A stretch of 64,000 bases of DNA, taken from CBDEGK01 sp965237855. GTDB taxonomy: Bacteria > Pseudomonadota > Gammaproteobacteria > Pseudomonadales > Halieaceae. The stretch spans positions 1,178,001 to 1,242,000 of the forward strand of contig CBDEGK010000008.1 in the NCBI GenBank assembly GCA_965237855.1, read 5' to 3'. The position numbers were made by a program, and so were the translations under genes. Numbering within the stretch: position 1 is the stretch's first letter; the number at the start of each line of letters is the position of its first letter. Under the pieces are notes generated by a model that saw only the letters and a list, made by a program, of their open reading frames with translations, did not search any database and had not been told where the DNA came from. Positions 34,971 to 44,332 of this stretch are shown one piece after another.

Positions 34971-35339
34971 CATGGGTCCGGGGTATGCCATCGTACCAGC
35001 GGGGGGAAAATTCATGCACCCTTTTGCGGAAGCGTGGCGAGCCTTTTCAAAACAAATCACGTTATCGGGCTCTTGTCGGATGACGGCAGGGAAGTTCTGA
35101 TTCATTTTGGAATCGATACAGTGAAGCTAGACGGAGAAGGCTTTCGGAACTTTGTCTCGATGGGTGATCGGGTTCAAAAGGGGCAGCTTCTCATTGAGGT
35201 TGATCTCAACTTTGTGAAAGAGCGAGTGCCCTCGACTATAACTCCCATCATTTTTACAAACGCCGGAGGTAAGAAGGTGGTTCTCCAAAAAACAGGGATG
35301 AGGGAGCTTCTGGAGGAGCGGATATTTACCCTCGTATAG
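34966..35339 (+). pseudogene. PTS EIIA (glucose-type) domain fragment, frameshifted
   Basis: The fragment covers residues IMGPGYAIVPAGG and then, after a frame change at the G-run 35001-35006 (one G short), KIHAPFCGSVASLFKTNHV. It continues to LIHFGIDTVKLDGEGF with the phosphorylated His. It ends TLV at TAG 35339. The family's first 35 residues are missing. It may come from a one-domain EIIA or from the end of a BglP-type permease. PTS sugar uptake is rare in this kind of organism, so it was probably acquired and then lost. Confidence 0.75.
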
Positions 35340-35462
35340 TATCAGTCGATATGAGTTATTTTGAGGACGCGCCATACAAACGGAAATGCCTCACCACCCA
35401 GGGCGGGGAATTTTTTTTCTCCCGCGTGTTCCACCAAAAGTCCGTCTCGGAGTGAAGCTCAG

Positions 35463-35957
35463 CTACTGCAGATTTCCTCCGGGCTTAGAGCGCTGCCATG
35501 CGTCCAATACATCGCGGGCGGCGCCTGGTTCCAGGGTTCCGGAGCGCTCCTCCACCTGCGCCGTAAGCTCTACGACATAGCCATTTGGGTCGCGAAAATA
35601 GATGGAATGAATAAAGCCGTGGTCGGAAATCCCCCGGGTGTCGATGCCCTGGGTGCGACCTTTCTCCAGCATTGATTCAAGGGTAGGGTAGTCGACCTCC
35701 AGCGCAATATGCAGGTCGAAATCGTGTTGGTCCTTGAACTCAAAAGGTTGATCAGGCGCCTCGAAAAAAGCCAGGCATGAGTCATCGACCATGGCGAAGA
35801 AACTGTGTAACACGCGAGTCTCGCGGCCGCTCTTGGTCGCGCTAATCTCTAAAGCATTGACCAGGTGCAGCCCGAGGAAGTCTTCGTAGAACGCGCGGGT
35901 CACTTCGGAGTCGCGGCAACGGTATGCGCTATGGTGGAGTTTTTGTATATCGGTCAT
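35463..35957 (-). CDS. VOC-family protein (glyoxalase/extradiol dioxygenase fold)
   Basis: A 164-residue protein with two beta-alpha-beta-beta-beta units. Likely metal ligands are His in KLHHSAYRC, His in FDLHIALEV and Glu in GYVVELTAQ. AFYEDFLGLHLV and IYFRDPNGYVVEL are standard signatures. It starts at ATG 35957. Substrate is unclear; members include glyoxalases, dioxygenases and resistance proteins. It stands alone between gene relics and the EEP gene. Confidence 0.9.
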   Translation of the reverse strand: MTDIQKLHHSAYRCRDSEVTRAFYEDFLGLHLVNALEISATKSGRETRVLHSFFAMVDDSCLAFFEAPDQPFEFKDQHDFDLHIALEVDYPTLESMLEKGRTQGIDTRGISDHGFIHSIYFRDPNGYVVELTAQVEERSGTLEPGAARDVLDAWQRSKPGGNLQ

Positions 35958-36096
35958 GGTCTCACCTATGCTGCGCCCCGGTTACTGATGATCTCAGGGC
36001 GAATAGGGTTGGTCAAGAACGGACCACCTGCTTGGCCTCCCCGTATTGTCAGCACCCCGCCAATTGATGCTTCCGCGCCAGCTCCTGCGCTGGACA

Positions 36097-37080
36097 CTAC
36101 CACGAGATCCGATAGTGGACTTCGTAACCCCAATGGTTGGAGAGGAACTCCCCGCACCACTTCTCTGTGAAGTTGAGGATCAGGCGGACGGGCTCGATCC
36201 GCAGTGGGCTCTCTGCGGGCTGGTAGTAGAAGTGACGGTCGTGGGAGGACTTCCAGACGTCGTTCCAGTCCGTCACGCCGTGAGTGCTGTGCACGACCTC
36301 GCAGTCCCTCGACACGGCCTGGAGGCAGTGGTAGCCCGCCTCCACGAAGGGGAGCTTGCGAATGAAGATGGTGTAGCTGTCATGCTTGGGCTTGAAGTTG
36401 AAGTCGCCGGCGAATATCGCGGGATGTGCGCCGAACTGGAGGCCGCCCAGGAAGTCCTCGATGTCATCGATTTGCCGCTCTCGGACCCAGTCGTTGCCGG
36501 TATCGGCCTGGAGGTGGGTGTTGAATATCTCGACGGGATAGGGGACCCGGGGGATCTCCAGGGTCGCACCGATGATCCCCTTAGAGAGGAAGCACTCCGG
36601 AAATGCACACTCGCCGAACAGCCTGCTGTACTTGGCCAAAATTGGGAAGTTGCTGAGGAGCTCGAGCCCGCTGCTGTTTGTGAAGACACCCCGCTGCCCG
36701 TCGGTGCCCACGATCGCGTGGGGATAGCCCGCGCGCATCCGCACCTGCTTGGACCGGCTGACGTAGGCCTCCTGCAGCAGGACGATGTCCGGCTCGTCGC
36801 CCCGCTCCCGGCGCTCGGCCAGGATCTCGCCGATCTTCTCCAAGCAATCAAGGTTCGTCAGGGGAAGGCCCTTGATGTTGTAAGTGAGGACCTTGATCTC
36901 GACGGAGCCTGAGCCGGTGACGCCAGCCCGACCATCCGGGATTGGCCCGGTCAAGGCAAGCGCGACCATGAGCGTCAGGAGTTCGAGCAGCCGACGCCGA
37001 AACGAGGGCTCCGCAGTAGTGCGCCGGGCGTAGGGCTTGTGCGCGCCCCCACCGGCTTCAACTAAAAAGATATTCCGCAT
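36097..37080 (-). CDS. Endonuclease/exonuclease/phosphatase (EEP) family secreted protein
   Basis: About 327 residues from ATG 37080. A hydrophobic stretch (LLELLTLMVALALTGPIPDG) looks like a signal peptide. The EEP fold follows with VLTYNIKGLP, DIVLLQEAYVS (catalytic Glu), FNTHLQAD, IFAGDFNFKP and a C-terminal DRHFYYQ in place of the usual SDH. Relatives are sphingomyelinase-like phosphodiesterases or nucleases. The start overlaps the metallopeptidase end by 23 bases. The sequence is visibly richer in G and C than its neighbours, with many GCC/CTC/GAC codons, which suggests recent transfer. Confidence 0.85.
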   Translation of the reverse strand: MRNIFLVEAGGGAHKPYARRTTAEPSFRRRLLELLTLMVALALTGPIPDGRAGVTGSGSVEIKVLTYNIKGLPLTNLDCLEKIGEILAERRERGDEPDIVLLQEAYVSRSKQVRMRAGYPHAIVGTDGQRGVFTNSSGLELLSNFPILAKYSRLFGECAFPECFLSKGIIGATLEIPRVPYPVEIFNTHLQADTGNDWVRERQIDDIEDFLGGLQFGAHPAIFAGDFNFKPKHDSYTIFIRKLPFVEAGYHCLQAVSRDCEVVHSTHGVTDWNDVWKSSHDRHFYYQPAESPLRIEPVRLILNFTEKWCGEFLSNHWGYEVHYRISW

Positions 37081-39007
37081 GGATAGGCAGCCCAATATCC
37101 GCGAGTATGGCAATCTCGAGATCAGTAATCTCATCACCGCCGCCACGACTGGCAAAGGGTGTCATTATTGACCCTTCAAAAGTCTCATGATCCAGGTGGT
37201 GCAGTGTTTCTTCATCCAGCGCCACGGGGCCGCCATTGGCAGTAATGGCATAGCTACCCGTGAATTCTGCAGCTACCGAATCGACAAGTGCTTCGAAGTG
37301 CGTTCTATAATCACCAAAAGAAAGGCCGTCGAAGCCGAGAACATGACCCAACTCGTGGGTCATGACTTCTTCGAAACTAACCCAGCGGCTGGCGGTAAAG
37401 TCATTTACAGTGAAGTCAAGATATCCCCGTTCCTCGAGAGCAATAGTATTAATCATGATGCGGCCATCGGGGTCGGTACCATTGGCATCTGCACCTGTAC
37501 TGAGCTCCAGATCTGGAACGCCCTGCAGGATATCGTCTGAATAACCCACTCCGGCATACATTTCAGGTCCGGCGAAAGCCAGTACGAACTCATCATCGGC
37601 GTTGGCCTCTTGCGTAAAGGGGCCGACCACCAGGTCCAACACGGCGTCATACTCCGCATCAATATACAGGTCCCAGTTATCCCAGGCGGCTTGTAAATTG
37701 GTCTCGATCAGCTCACGGTAATTGTCCAACTCGCCGTTGGGGTCCTCGAAGGTGATCGTGAGCAGGGTCTTGTTGAATGGTTCCCTGGCGGTCAGCGAGT
37801 AGGAACCCACGCCACCCTGGTGATTTGCCGCAACCAGGTAATAGGTGCCGCTCACATCGGGGACATAGAGAATCAGGCTATCCAGTCCAGAGCCGCTATC
37901 GTCGTCATCCACAAGGAGTGTGCCGGCTTCATCGTGCAGGGCCAGCGCCGGGTCGGATAAAGAACTACCGCCGTGCTCTAGACCGGATAGCTTAAGACGA
38001 TACTGAATGCCTGCCGTCAGTTCTATGGCAAACCAATCTTCATCTGCGGCGGCGTCAAGGTGGCTGCTGAGGGTTTCTCCCACCACCAGGCTTGCCCCGG
38101 TGCTGGTGTCTGCGGCAATGGTGTCGTTGCCCAACCAATCCACGCTCAGGGTGTAAGTGCCAGTGCCAAGGCCTCCCGACGCCTCAGCTGCAATATAGTA
38201 AATGGCGGTTGAGTCGGGAGTAAACACCAAGAGGCTATTGAGGCCCGCACCGCTATCGTCATCGAACGCCAGATACTCAGAACCGGAGTTAAGTCCGAGT
38301 CCCAACCACGGGTCGAGTAGGGTGCCGCCGCCGCTGCTGAGCCCGGCCAGGTTAAAGTAATACTCAACCCCCGCTTCTAGCTCGATCGCATACACGTCGC
38401 TATCGCGGTCTAAATCCAGGATGCCGGTGACGGGAGTGGTGACAGATAAGGTACTGCCGTTGTTGGAATCGGCTGGTGCGTCGTCGCTTTCCCAGGTGGC
38501 AATGTCGGCTGTGGCGACGGCGAGGTCTACACTGGCGCTATCACTGTCTACCATCGCCATCAGTACTTTCGCCTGGGCAATTTCCGCCTCGCCATAGACA
38601 ACAGCTGCATCCACAATAAGTGTGGTGAAGGCTTGCGCTAGTGCCAGTTTATTGTCGAGGGTATCGATATCGCTACCCTGGACACCATTGGCAATATCCA
38701 GGGCGATGGACGCCAGCGATTTGGCGCCGGAGTCAAGTAAGTGGATATAGAACTGTAGGCCTTCGCTATCCGCCTCTCGCCCGAGAACCTGCAGAAACAG
38801 CATCGCCACGAGTTCCTCTGAGCCTAAATCGCCGTAGAGATCGACAAATTCCTGGGACTCGCCGAAAGCGTCGATCAGCGTGTTGAGGTTACCGCCAGCG
38901 GCGTCGAGTTCGCCCGCCCAGAAGTCCACGCCGCCGGGGTCTCCGGGTCGCCCATAGTAGGCAATGTACATGGTCTGCACTTTTACAATGGACTCATTGC
39001 TGGGCAT
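37058..39007 (-). CDS. Secreted metallopeptidase with DUF4214 and PPC domains
   Basis: A 649-residue protein. Residues 1-130 form a DUF4214-type domain (VQTMYIAYYGRPGDPGGVDF, VLGREADSEGLQFY). Two prepeptidase C-terminal (PPC) beta-domains follow, with AGVEYYFNLAGL and AGIQYRLKLSGL and repeated FDDDSGAGLNSLLVF/VDDDDSGSGLDSLILY. The C-terminal zincin carries THELGHVLGFDG (HExxH). The third zinc ligand is not in the usual metzincin position. No classical signal peptide is seen; DUF4214 proteins often leave by type I secretion. Acidic composition suits a calcium-rich exterior. Confidence 0.88.
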   Translation of the reverse strand: MPSNESIVKVQTMYIAYYGRPGDPGGVDFWAGELDAAGGNLNTLIDAFGESQEFVDLYGDLGSEELVAMLFLQVLGREADSEGLQFYIHLLDSGAKSLASIALDIANGVQGSDIDTLDNKLALAQAFTTLIVDAAVVYGEAEIAQAKVLMAMVDSDSASVDLAVATADIATWESDDAPADSNNGSTLSVTTPVTGILDLDRDSDVYAIELEAGVEYYFNLAGLSSGGGTLLDPWLGLGLNSGSEYLAFDDDSGAGLNSLLVFTPDSTAIYYIAAEASGGLGTGTYTLSVDWLGNDTIAADTSTGASLVVGETLSSHLDAAADEDWFAIELTAGIQYRLKLSGLEHGGSSLSDPALALHDEAGTLLVDDDDSGSGLDSLILYVPDVSGTYYLVAANHQGGVGSYSLTAREPFNKTLLTITFEDPNGELDNYRELIETNLQAAWDNWDLYIDAEYDAVLDLVVGPFTQEANADDEFVLAFAGPEMYAGVGYSDDILQGVPDLELSTGADANGTDPDGRIMINTIALEERGYLDFTVNDFTASRWVSFEEVMTHELGHVLGFDGLSFGDYRTHFEALVDSVAAEFTGSYAITANGGPVALDEETLHHLDHETFEGSIMTPFASRGGGDEITDLEIAILADIGLPIHAEYLFS

Positions 39008-39062
39008 AGATACAGTCTCGCTGCTGATGCATCTTACATCCCTCTATGTTCTGGCATGTCGT

Positions 39063-39476
39063 CTACCCGCGTGACCTCCTGGCGATGGTCCAGTGTGCAA
39101 GAAAAACCAGCAGGGCAATGACTAATATAATGGCATTGCGAACCAGGCTCTGCAGGGCTCCACGTCGTTCTCCTGCCAGTGCCTGCTGCCAGTTTTCTTC
39201 CCGGGTTTTTCTCTGTGGTATAGCTACTGGGTCAACCGGGGCAGCTTCTGGATTGAGATAACGGATGCGCTCGCCGGGAAACGCCATCGGCCCGCTGTGC
39301 CAACGGCGGTAGTTGTCGTCGGAAAAATGGCCCTCATAGACATAGTTATCGATGGTAAATTCCGGTGCGGACAACTCAACCACGTTCCAAGTAGTCATTC
39401 CCGCAACAATGACGAAGCAGGCAACCGTGAAGAAGCAGACAGCCAGCGCGTAGATTTCAACCAGATTCCTTTTCAA
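39063..39476 (-). CDS. Small two-TM membrane protein of unknown function
   Basis: About 137 residues from TTG 39476, which has GGGGAG eight bases upstream. TM1 is YALAVCFFTVACFVIVAGM and TM2 is LVRNAIILVIALLVFLAHW. The loop between them (about 80 residues, with DNYRRWHSGPMAF) is probably periplasmic. The longer frame from 39608 overlaps cusA. I do not recognise the family; related two-TM proteins occur in many marine gammaproteobacteria. Confidence 0.65.
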   Translation of the reverse strand: MKRNLVEIYALAVCFFTVACFVIVAGMTTWNVVELSAPEFTIDNYVYEGHFSDDNYRRWHSGPMAFPGERIRYLNPEAAPVDPVAIPQRKTREENWQQALAGERRGALQSLVRNAIILVIALLVFLAHWTIARRSRG

Positions 39477-39528
39477 TGTGATTCTCCCCAATTCCTTTGA
39501 TACTTTGACCTGACCCTGTTGTTTTCGT

Positions 39529-42500
39529 TCATAAGCTGCGCCGCTTCCACAATAAAAATACGGCGGGAATAAGCAGCAGGGACAATAACACGGAGGTGAC
39601 AAGGCCACCGATCATCGGCCCAGCGATGCGCTGTAGCACTTCTGAGCCGGCGGCTTCTCCCAACATGGCCGGCACCAGTCCGGCGATAGTGGCGAGAACT
39701 GTCATCATGATAGGGCGTACGCGCAAACCTGCGCCGGCGACAATAGCCGCCTGCAGCTCAGTCTCACCAGCAGGGAGTGTTTGCGCGGATGATTTACTCA
39801 ATTGAGACTGCCAGGCCTGTTCCAGGTAGGTCAGCATCAGCACACCAATCTCCACTGCCACACCGGCCAGGGCAATAAGCCCCACTGCTACGGCCACCGA
39901 CAGTTGGTATTCCTGCCACCAGATGAACCAGAAGCCGCCCACCAGTGCGAGTGGCAAGGTCGATATAATGAGCAATACCTGTACCGGCTGGCGAAAATTC
40001 AGGTACAGCAACATCACGATTACCGCAAAGGTCAGTGGCACCACGATCAACAGGCGCTGCTTGGCGCGTTCCATGTACTCATACTGGCCCGCCCAGTCCA
40101 GGGTGTAGCCCGGGGGCAGGCTGACTTGCTCTGCAATAGCCTTACTTGCCAGGCGCACGTAAGAACTCAGGTCTATGTCTGTGATGCTGATATAGATCCA
40201 GCCGGTGAGGCGAGCGTTCTCACTCTTTATCGCCGGCGGGCCATCGGCGACGGCGACCCTGGCCACGTCCGCCAGCACAATACTACCGCCCGTCGATGTC
40301 ACGATCGGCAGTAGCTTGAGTTGTTCCAGCGAATCTCGAAAACGCTGGGGGTAGCGCAGGTTGACCGGGAAGCGCTCCAGTCCTTCAATGGTCTCGGTCA
40401 CGTTACTGCCGCCGATGGCGGTATCGATGACCAGTTGGACATCGGCAATATTGAGGCCGTAGCGCGCTGCTGCGCCCCGGTCGATGTCCACTTCTATGTA
40501 GCGACCGCCGACCACTCGCTCCGCGTAGACCGATGCTGTCTCCGGCAGGCTAGCCAAAACAGCCTCCAGTTCCAGGCTTATTTTGCCGATACCGGCCAGG
40601 TTGGGCCCCGCGACTTTGATACCCAGTGGCGTCTTGATGCCGGTTGCCTGCATATCAATACGCGTTTTTATGGGCATGACCCAGCTGTTGGCCACGCCGG
40701 GAAACTGCACCAACATTTCCAATTCCTTGCGCAATGCAGCCGGTGTCAGTCCCGGTCGCCATTGCTCGCGCGGTTTAAATTGAATGGTGGTCTCCATCAT
40801 GGTCAGCGGGGCCGGGTCTGTCGCTGTGTCGGCCCGGCCCATCTTGCCAAACACGGTGTCGACTTCCGGCACACTGGCAATGAGCTTATCCGTTTGTTGC
40901 AGCAATTCCCTGGCCTTGCCGATGGAGATGCCGGCGTAGGTTGAGGGCATGTACATTAGGTCACCCTCGTCCAGCGGTGGCATAAACTCACCACCGATTT
41001 TCTGCAGGGGCCACCAGGTGGTCGCCATCAACAGCAGCGCCAGCACACAGACGATCTTGGGAAAGCGCAGCACCAGTTGTAATAAGGGCCGATACGCCGC
41101 TATCAGCAGGCGATTCAACGGGTTCTTACTAGCGCCGATGGTGCCGCGCACGAAATAACCCATCAGCACCGGTACCAGCGTGACCGCCAATATGGTGACC
41201 GCCGCCATGGCATAGGTCTTGGTGTAGGCGAGTGGGGCAAACAGCCGGCCTTCCTGGGCTTGTAGCGCAAACACCGGTACAAAGCTGACCGTTATGATAA
41301 GCAGGGAAAAAAACAAGGGTCGGCCAACTTCTGCCGCCGCCTGGCTCACAATCTGCCAACGATTTTCTTCAGTCAAGGGAGTTTTTTCGGCGTGACGATG
41401 CAGGTTGTCCAACATAACGATGGCGCCATCGACCATCGCCCCAATCGCTATCGCAATGCCGCCCAGGGACATGATGTTGGCGTTGATGCCCTGCCAGCGC
41501 ATCAATAAAAAGGCCGCCAGCACTGCCACTGGTAAGCTGATGACCACGACCAACGATGAGCGCAGGTGAAACAGAAACACCGCGCAGATCAAGGCCACCA
41601 CCAACAATTCCTGGGACAGCTTGCTCGAAAGGTTGGCGATGGCGGCACTGATCAATCGCGAGCGATCATAAACCTCAACCACCTCCACACCTGCAGGTAA
41701 ACCGCTGCGCAATTGCTCTAGCCGGGCTTTGACACCGGCGATGGTGGCTTGCGCATTCTCACCGTAGCGCATTACCACAATACCGCCGACCACTTCGCCT
41801 TCGCCGTTCAGTTCGGCGATACCGCGACGCATTTGCGGTCCCTCACTGACCCTGGCCACGTCGGCGAGCAGCAGGGGTACGCCGCGATCATTCAGCCCCA
41901 GGGGCACTTGCCCGATGTCGTCGACCGACTGTAAATAGCCACTGGCGCGGACCATGTACTCGGCTTCCGCCATTTCTATCACCGACGCGCCGGCTTCCTG
42001 GTTACCGCGCTCAATCGCCGTGCGAATATGCTGCAGGGGAATTCCGAAGGCTCTCAACTTATTGGGATCAACCACCACCTGGTATTGCTTTACCATGCCA
42101 CCCACGGTGGCCACTTCGGCAACACCGGCAACAGTTTGTAATTCAAAGCGCAGAAACCAATCTTGCAGGGTGCGCAATTCTGCCAGGCTCAACTTGCCCG
42201 TTCGATCGACCAGCGCGTACTGGTAAACCCAGCCCACCCCGGTGGCATCCGGTCCCAATTGCGGTTCAACGTTGGCGGGCAGGCGTCCACGCACCTGGCT
42301 CAGGTACTCAAGTACTCTCGAGCGTGCCCAGTACATGTCGGTGCCTTCCTCAAAAATGACATAGACGTAGGAGTCACCGAAGAAGGAGTAGCCGCGCACG
42401 GTCGTCGCTTTGGGCACCGCCAGCATGGCAGTGGTCATGGGATAAGTGACCTGGTCTTCGACAACCTGCGGTGCCTGGCCCGGCACCGAAGTTTTGATAA

Positions 42501-42642
42501 TAACCTGGACATCGGACAAATCCGGTATGGCATCAACCGGGGTATTTTTGAGGGCATTCACGGACAGACCGATTAACAGCAGGCTCAGTAATATCACGGT
42601 ACCGCGACGACGGATGGACAGTTCAATCAATCGCTCAATCAT
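39529..42642 (-). CDS. cusA: CusA/CzcA-family heavy-metal RND efflux pump
   Basis: A 1037-residue inner-membrane proton antiporter. It begins MIERLIELSIRRRGTVILLS and shows the RND tandem layout with 12 membrane segments. FMPPLDEGDLMYMPS, GRADTATDPAPLTMMETTIQ and RIDMQATGIKTPLGIKVAG match the Cu/Ag-type (CusA) group, with Met-rich positions in the pore cleft. ATG 42642 overlaps the cusB stop by eight bases. It works with the adaptor CusB and an outer-membrane CusC-like channel that is not encoded here. Confidence 0.93.
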   Translation of the reverse strand: MIERLIELSIRRRGTVILLSLLLIGLSVNALKNTPVDAIPDLSDVQVIIKTSVPGQAPQVVEDQVTYPMTTAMLAVPKATTVRGYSFFGDSYVYVIFEEGTDMYWARSRVLEYLSQVRGRLPANVEPQLGPDATGVGWVYQYALVDRTGKLSLAELRTLQDWFLRFELQTVAGVAEVATVGGMVKQYQVVVDPNKLRAFGIPLQHIRTAIERGNQEAGASVIEMAEAEYMVRASGYLQSVDDIGQVPLGLNDRGVPLLLADVARVSEGPQMRRGIAELNGEGEVVGGIVVMRYGENAQATIAGVKARLEQLRSGLPAGVEVVEVYDRSRLISAAIANLSSKLSQELLVVALICAVFLFHLRSSLVVVISLPVAVLAAFLLMRWQGINANIMSLGGIAIAIGAMVDGAIVMLDNLHRHAEKTPLTEENRWQIVSQAAAEVGRPLFFSLLIITVSFVPVFALQAQEGRLFAPLAYTKTYAMAAVTILAVTLVPVLMGYFVRGTIGASKNPLNRLLIAAYRPLLQLVLRFPKIVCVLALLLMATTWWPLQKIGGEFMPPLDEGDLMYMPSTYAGISIGKARELLQQTDKLIASVPEVDTVFGKMGRADTATDPAPLTMMETTIQFKPREQWRPGLTPAALRKELEMLVQFPGVANSWVMPIKTRIDMQATGIKTPLGIKVAGPNLAGIGKISLELEAVLASLPETASVYAERVVGGRYIEVDIDRGAAARYGLNIADVQLVIDTAIGGSNVTETIEGLERFPVNLRYPQRFRDSLEQLKLLPIVTSTGGSIVLADVARVAVADGPPAIKSENARLTGWIYISITDIDLSSYVRLASKAIAEQVSLPPGYTLDWAGQYEYMERAKQRLLIVVPLTFAVIVMLLYLNFRQPVQVLLIISTLPLALVGGFWFIWWQEYQLSVAVAVGLIALAGVAVEIGVLMLTYLEQAWQSQLSKSSAQTLPAGETELQAAIVAGAGLRVRPIMMTVLATIAGLVPAMLGEAAGSEVLQRIAGPMIGGLVTSVLLSLLLIPAVFLLWKRRSL

Positions 42643-43882
42643 CGACAGACACCTCAGTATCCAGCCCCTGCAAGCGGGCGCTCTCGGCATCGATGTTGGA
42701 TTCGGAATCAATCAGGAACTGCGCCGACACCACCACGCGATCGCTCTCGGACAGCCCATCAAGGATTTCAACCCGTTCGCCGGCTTCGCGACCGACGCTA
42801 ACCCCAACACTGTGAAAACGGCCATCGCCCAGGGCTTTGACCACGCGTTGGCCGCGCCCGCCCAGGATGAGCGCCGAGCGCGGTATATTGAGCACCGGTG
42901 CGGAATCACGCGCGTGGATCAACAGGCTGGCGAACATGTTAGGCCGCAGGCGCCGGTCTTGATTGTCGATTCGGATGCGCACTTGCACGGTTCGCGACTG
43001 TGGGTTCAACACCGGATAGATGTAGTCAATTCGGGCCTGCCAGCGTTGACCGGGATAACTGTCGACTGACATGGTGACCTCCTGGCCGGCTGCCAGCCAC
43101 GGCAACTGCCGCTCAAACACTTCGGCGATAACCCACACGGTATCTATGGCGCCGATGGCCATGATCTCGCTGGCGGGTTGGATAAACATGCCGTGGCGAA
43201 CATTCAGGTCACTGACAATGCCGCTGTGCTGAGCGTAGAAGGCGATGCGTTCACGCGCCTCCCGCGATTTCTCTAATTCCTTGATCTGGATGGATGTGAG
43301 CCCCAATAAGCGCAGTCGCTGACGGGCGGCTTTAACAAGTTCAGGTTCATTGGTTTTTAGCGCGGAAACAAGGTCTTTCTGGGCGTTGAACAGGGTGGGT
43401 GAATACAATTCAAACAACACTTGTCCGGCCTCAACCCGCTCGCCGACGGCACTGACATTGAGACTTTCTATCCAGCCGTCCACCCGCAAATGAACATGGT
43501 GCAACCGGTCTTCGTCGAACTGCACGTAGCCCACGGTGTTAATGTTCGCCTGCAACGGGGACAAGGTCACTGCCGCCGTTTTGACGCCGAGGTTGTTTTC
43601 CACCGCCGGTGAGATCCTCACCACATTTTTTGGGTCATCTGTTGCCCCGGTGACCTCGGTCGCGTAGACCGGCACCAGGTCCATACCCATCGGCGATTTG
43701 CCGGGCTGTTGTCGGCGGTAGTTGGGATCCATGGGTGCTACCCAATAGGCGGGGGCAACCGGTTCATCTATCGGTGTCTGTGTCGACGTTGTTTCGGTTC
43801 GGGGGGACAGCTTCCAGGTAGCCAGTCCACCGGCTATAAATGCCAACAGGAGCAGAGACGCCAGCCATAGTTTCTTTTGCAT
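42635..43882 (-). CDS. cusB: CusB-type periplasmic adaptor (membrane fusion protein)
   Basis: A 415-residue HlyD/CusB-family adaptor. It has an N-terminal anchor (LWLASLLLLAFIAGGLATW), then the heavy-metal-binding segment YWVAPMDPNYRRQQPGKSPM with GMDLVPVYA. A lipoyl/hairpin part follows (RVDGWIESLNVSAVGERVEAGQ), then a beta-barrel and MP domain. The Met-rich N-terminal metal motif is characteristic of CusB. It is the first large gene of the efflux operon. Confidence 0.93.
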   Translation of the reverse strand: MQKKLWLASLLLLAFIAGGLATWKLSPRTETTSTQTPIDEPVAPAYWVAPMDPNYRRQQPGKSPMGMDLVPVYATEVTGATDDPKNVVRISPAVENNLGVKTAAVTLSPLQANINTVGYVQFDEDRLHHVHLRVDGWIESLNVSAVGERVEAGQVLFELYSPTLFNAQKDLVSALKTNEPELVKAARQRLRLLGLTSIQIKELEKSREARERIAFYAQHSGIVSDLNVRHGMFIQPASEIMAIGAIDTVWVIAEVFERQLPWLAAGQEVTMSVDSYPGQRWQARIDYIYPVLNPQSRTVQVRIRIDNQDRRLRPNMFASLLIHARDSAPVLNIPRSALILGGRGQRVVKALGDGRFHSVGVSVGREAGERVEILDGLSESDRVVVSAQFLIDSESNIDAESARLQGLDTEVSVDD

Positions 43883-43975
43883 GTTGTTTCATCCACATTC
43901 GTTCGGACAGGCGGTGTGCCGGTCACGAGGGAGTTACAGTTCTCAATTGGGAAAGATGCCGCGGGGGCAGCTGAC

Positions 43976-44332
43976 TCAAATCAAAAAACTGCAGTTGAGT
44001 AGATGTAATCGTCGAAGTGGGGTGTGATGGTGCCAGTCGGCGCTGACTGCGCCTCGTGCAGCGGGTAAAGCATCGATCAACGCCGGCCCGGCAGTGTCCA
44101 GGGGGAATAGAGTAGTAAAATCGTTCTCGCAATCATCAAATTTGTAGGCCAGCGCTGTGGGCGCAGGTTTACAGCACGACAACGCCACAGGGTCGCAGCA
44201 ATCCATGTCGCCCGCGGGAGCAACCACCATGGCAGTGCAGTTACCAACCGTCAGCAACAGCCAGCAGATGCTGGCAGCGACGCTGATGCGTTTATGTTTC
44301 GTCTTAGACACGGACCGGATGAGCTTCCACAA
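43976..44332 (-). CDS. Small Cys/His-containing exported protein upstream of cusBA
   Basis: About 118 residues if TTG 44332 is used; GTG 44308 (SKTKHKRISVAASICWLLLT) would give a more normal signal peptide. The mature part has DMDCCDPVALSCCKPAP, then WHHHTPLRRLHLLNCSFLI at the end. Small proteins with a Cys pair cluster and a terminal LxNC motif often precede metal efflux genes and may bind or sense copper. The start codon is uncertain. A 21-residue leader reading (MMQHLALIPFLL) overlaps its start at 44388-44320. Confidence 0.6.
   Translation of the reverse strand: MWKLIRSVSKTKHKRISVAASICWLLLTVGNCTAMVVAPAGDMDCCDPVALSCCKPAPTALAYKFDDCENDFTTLFPLDTAGPALIDALPAARGAVSADWHHHTPLRRLHLLNCSFLI

Noticed and set aside
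36046..36912. 288-residue open frame on the plus strand
   Set aside because: Antisense to the G+C-rich EEP gene; long antisense frames are expected at this base composition.
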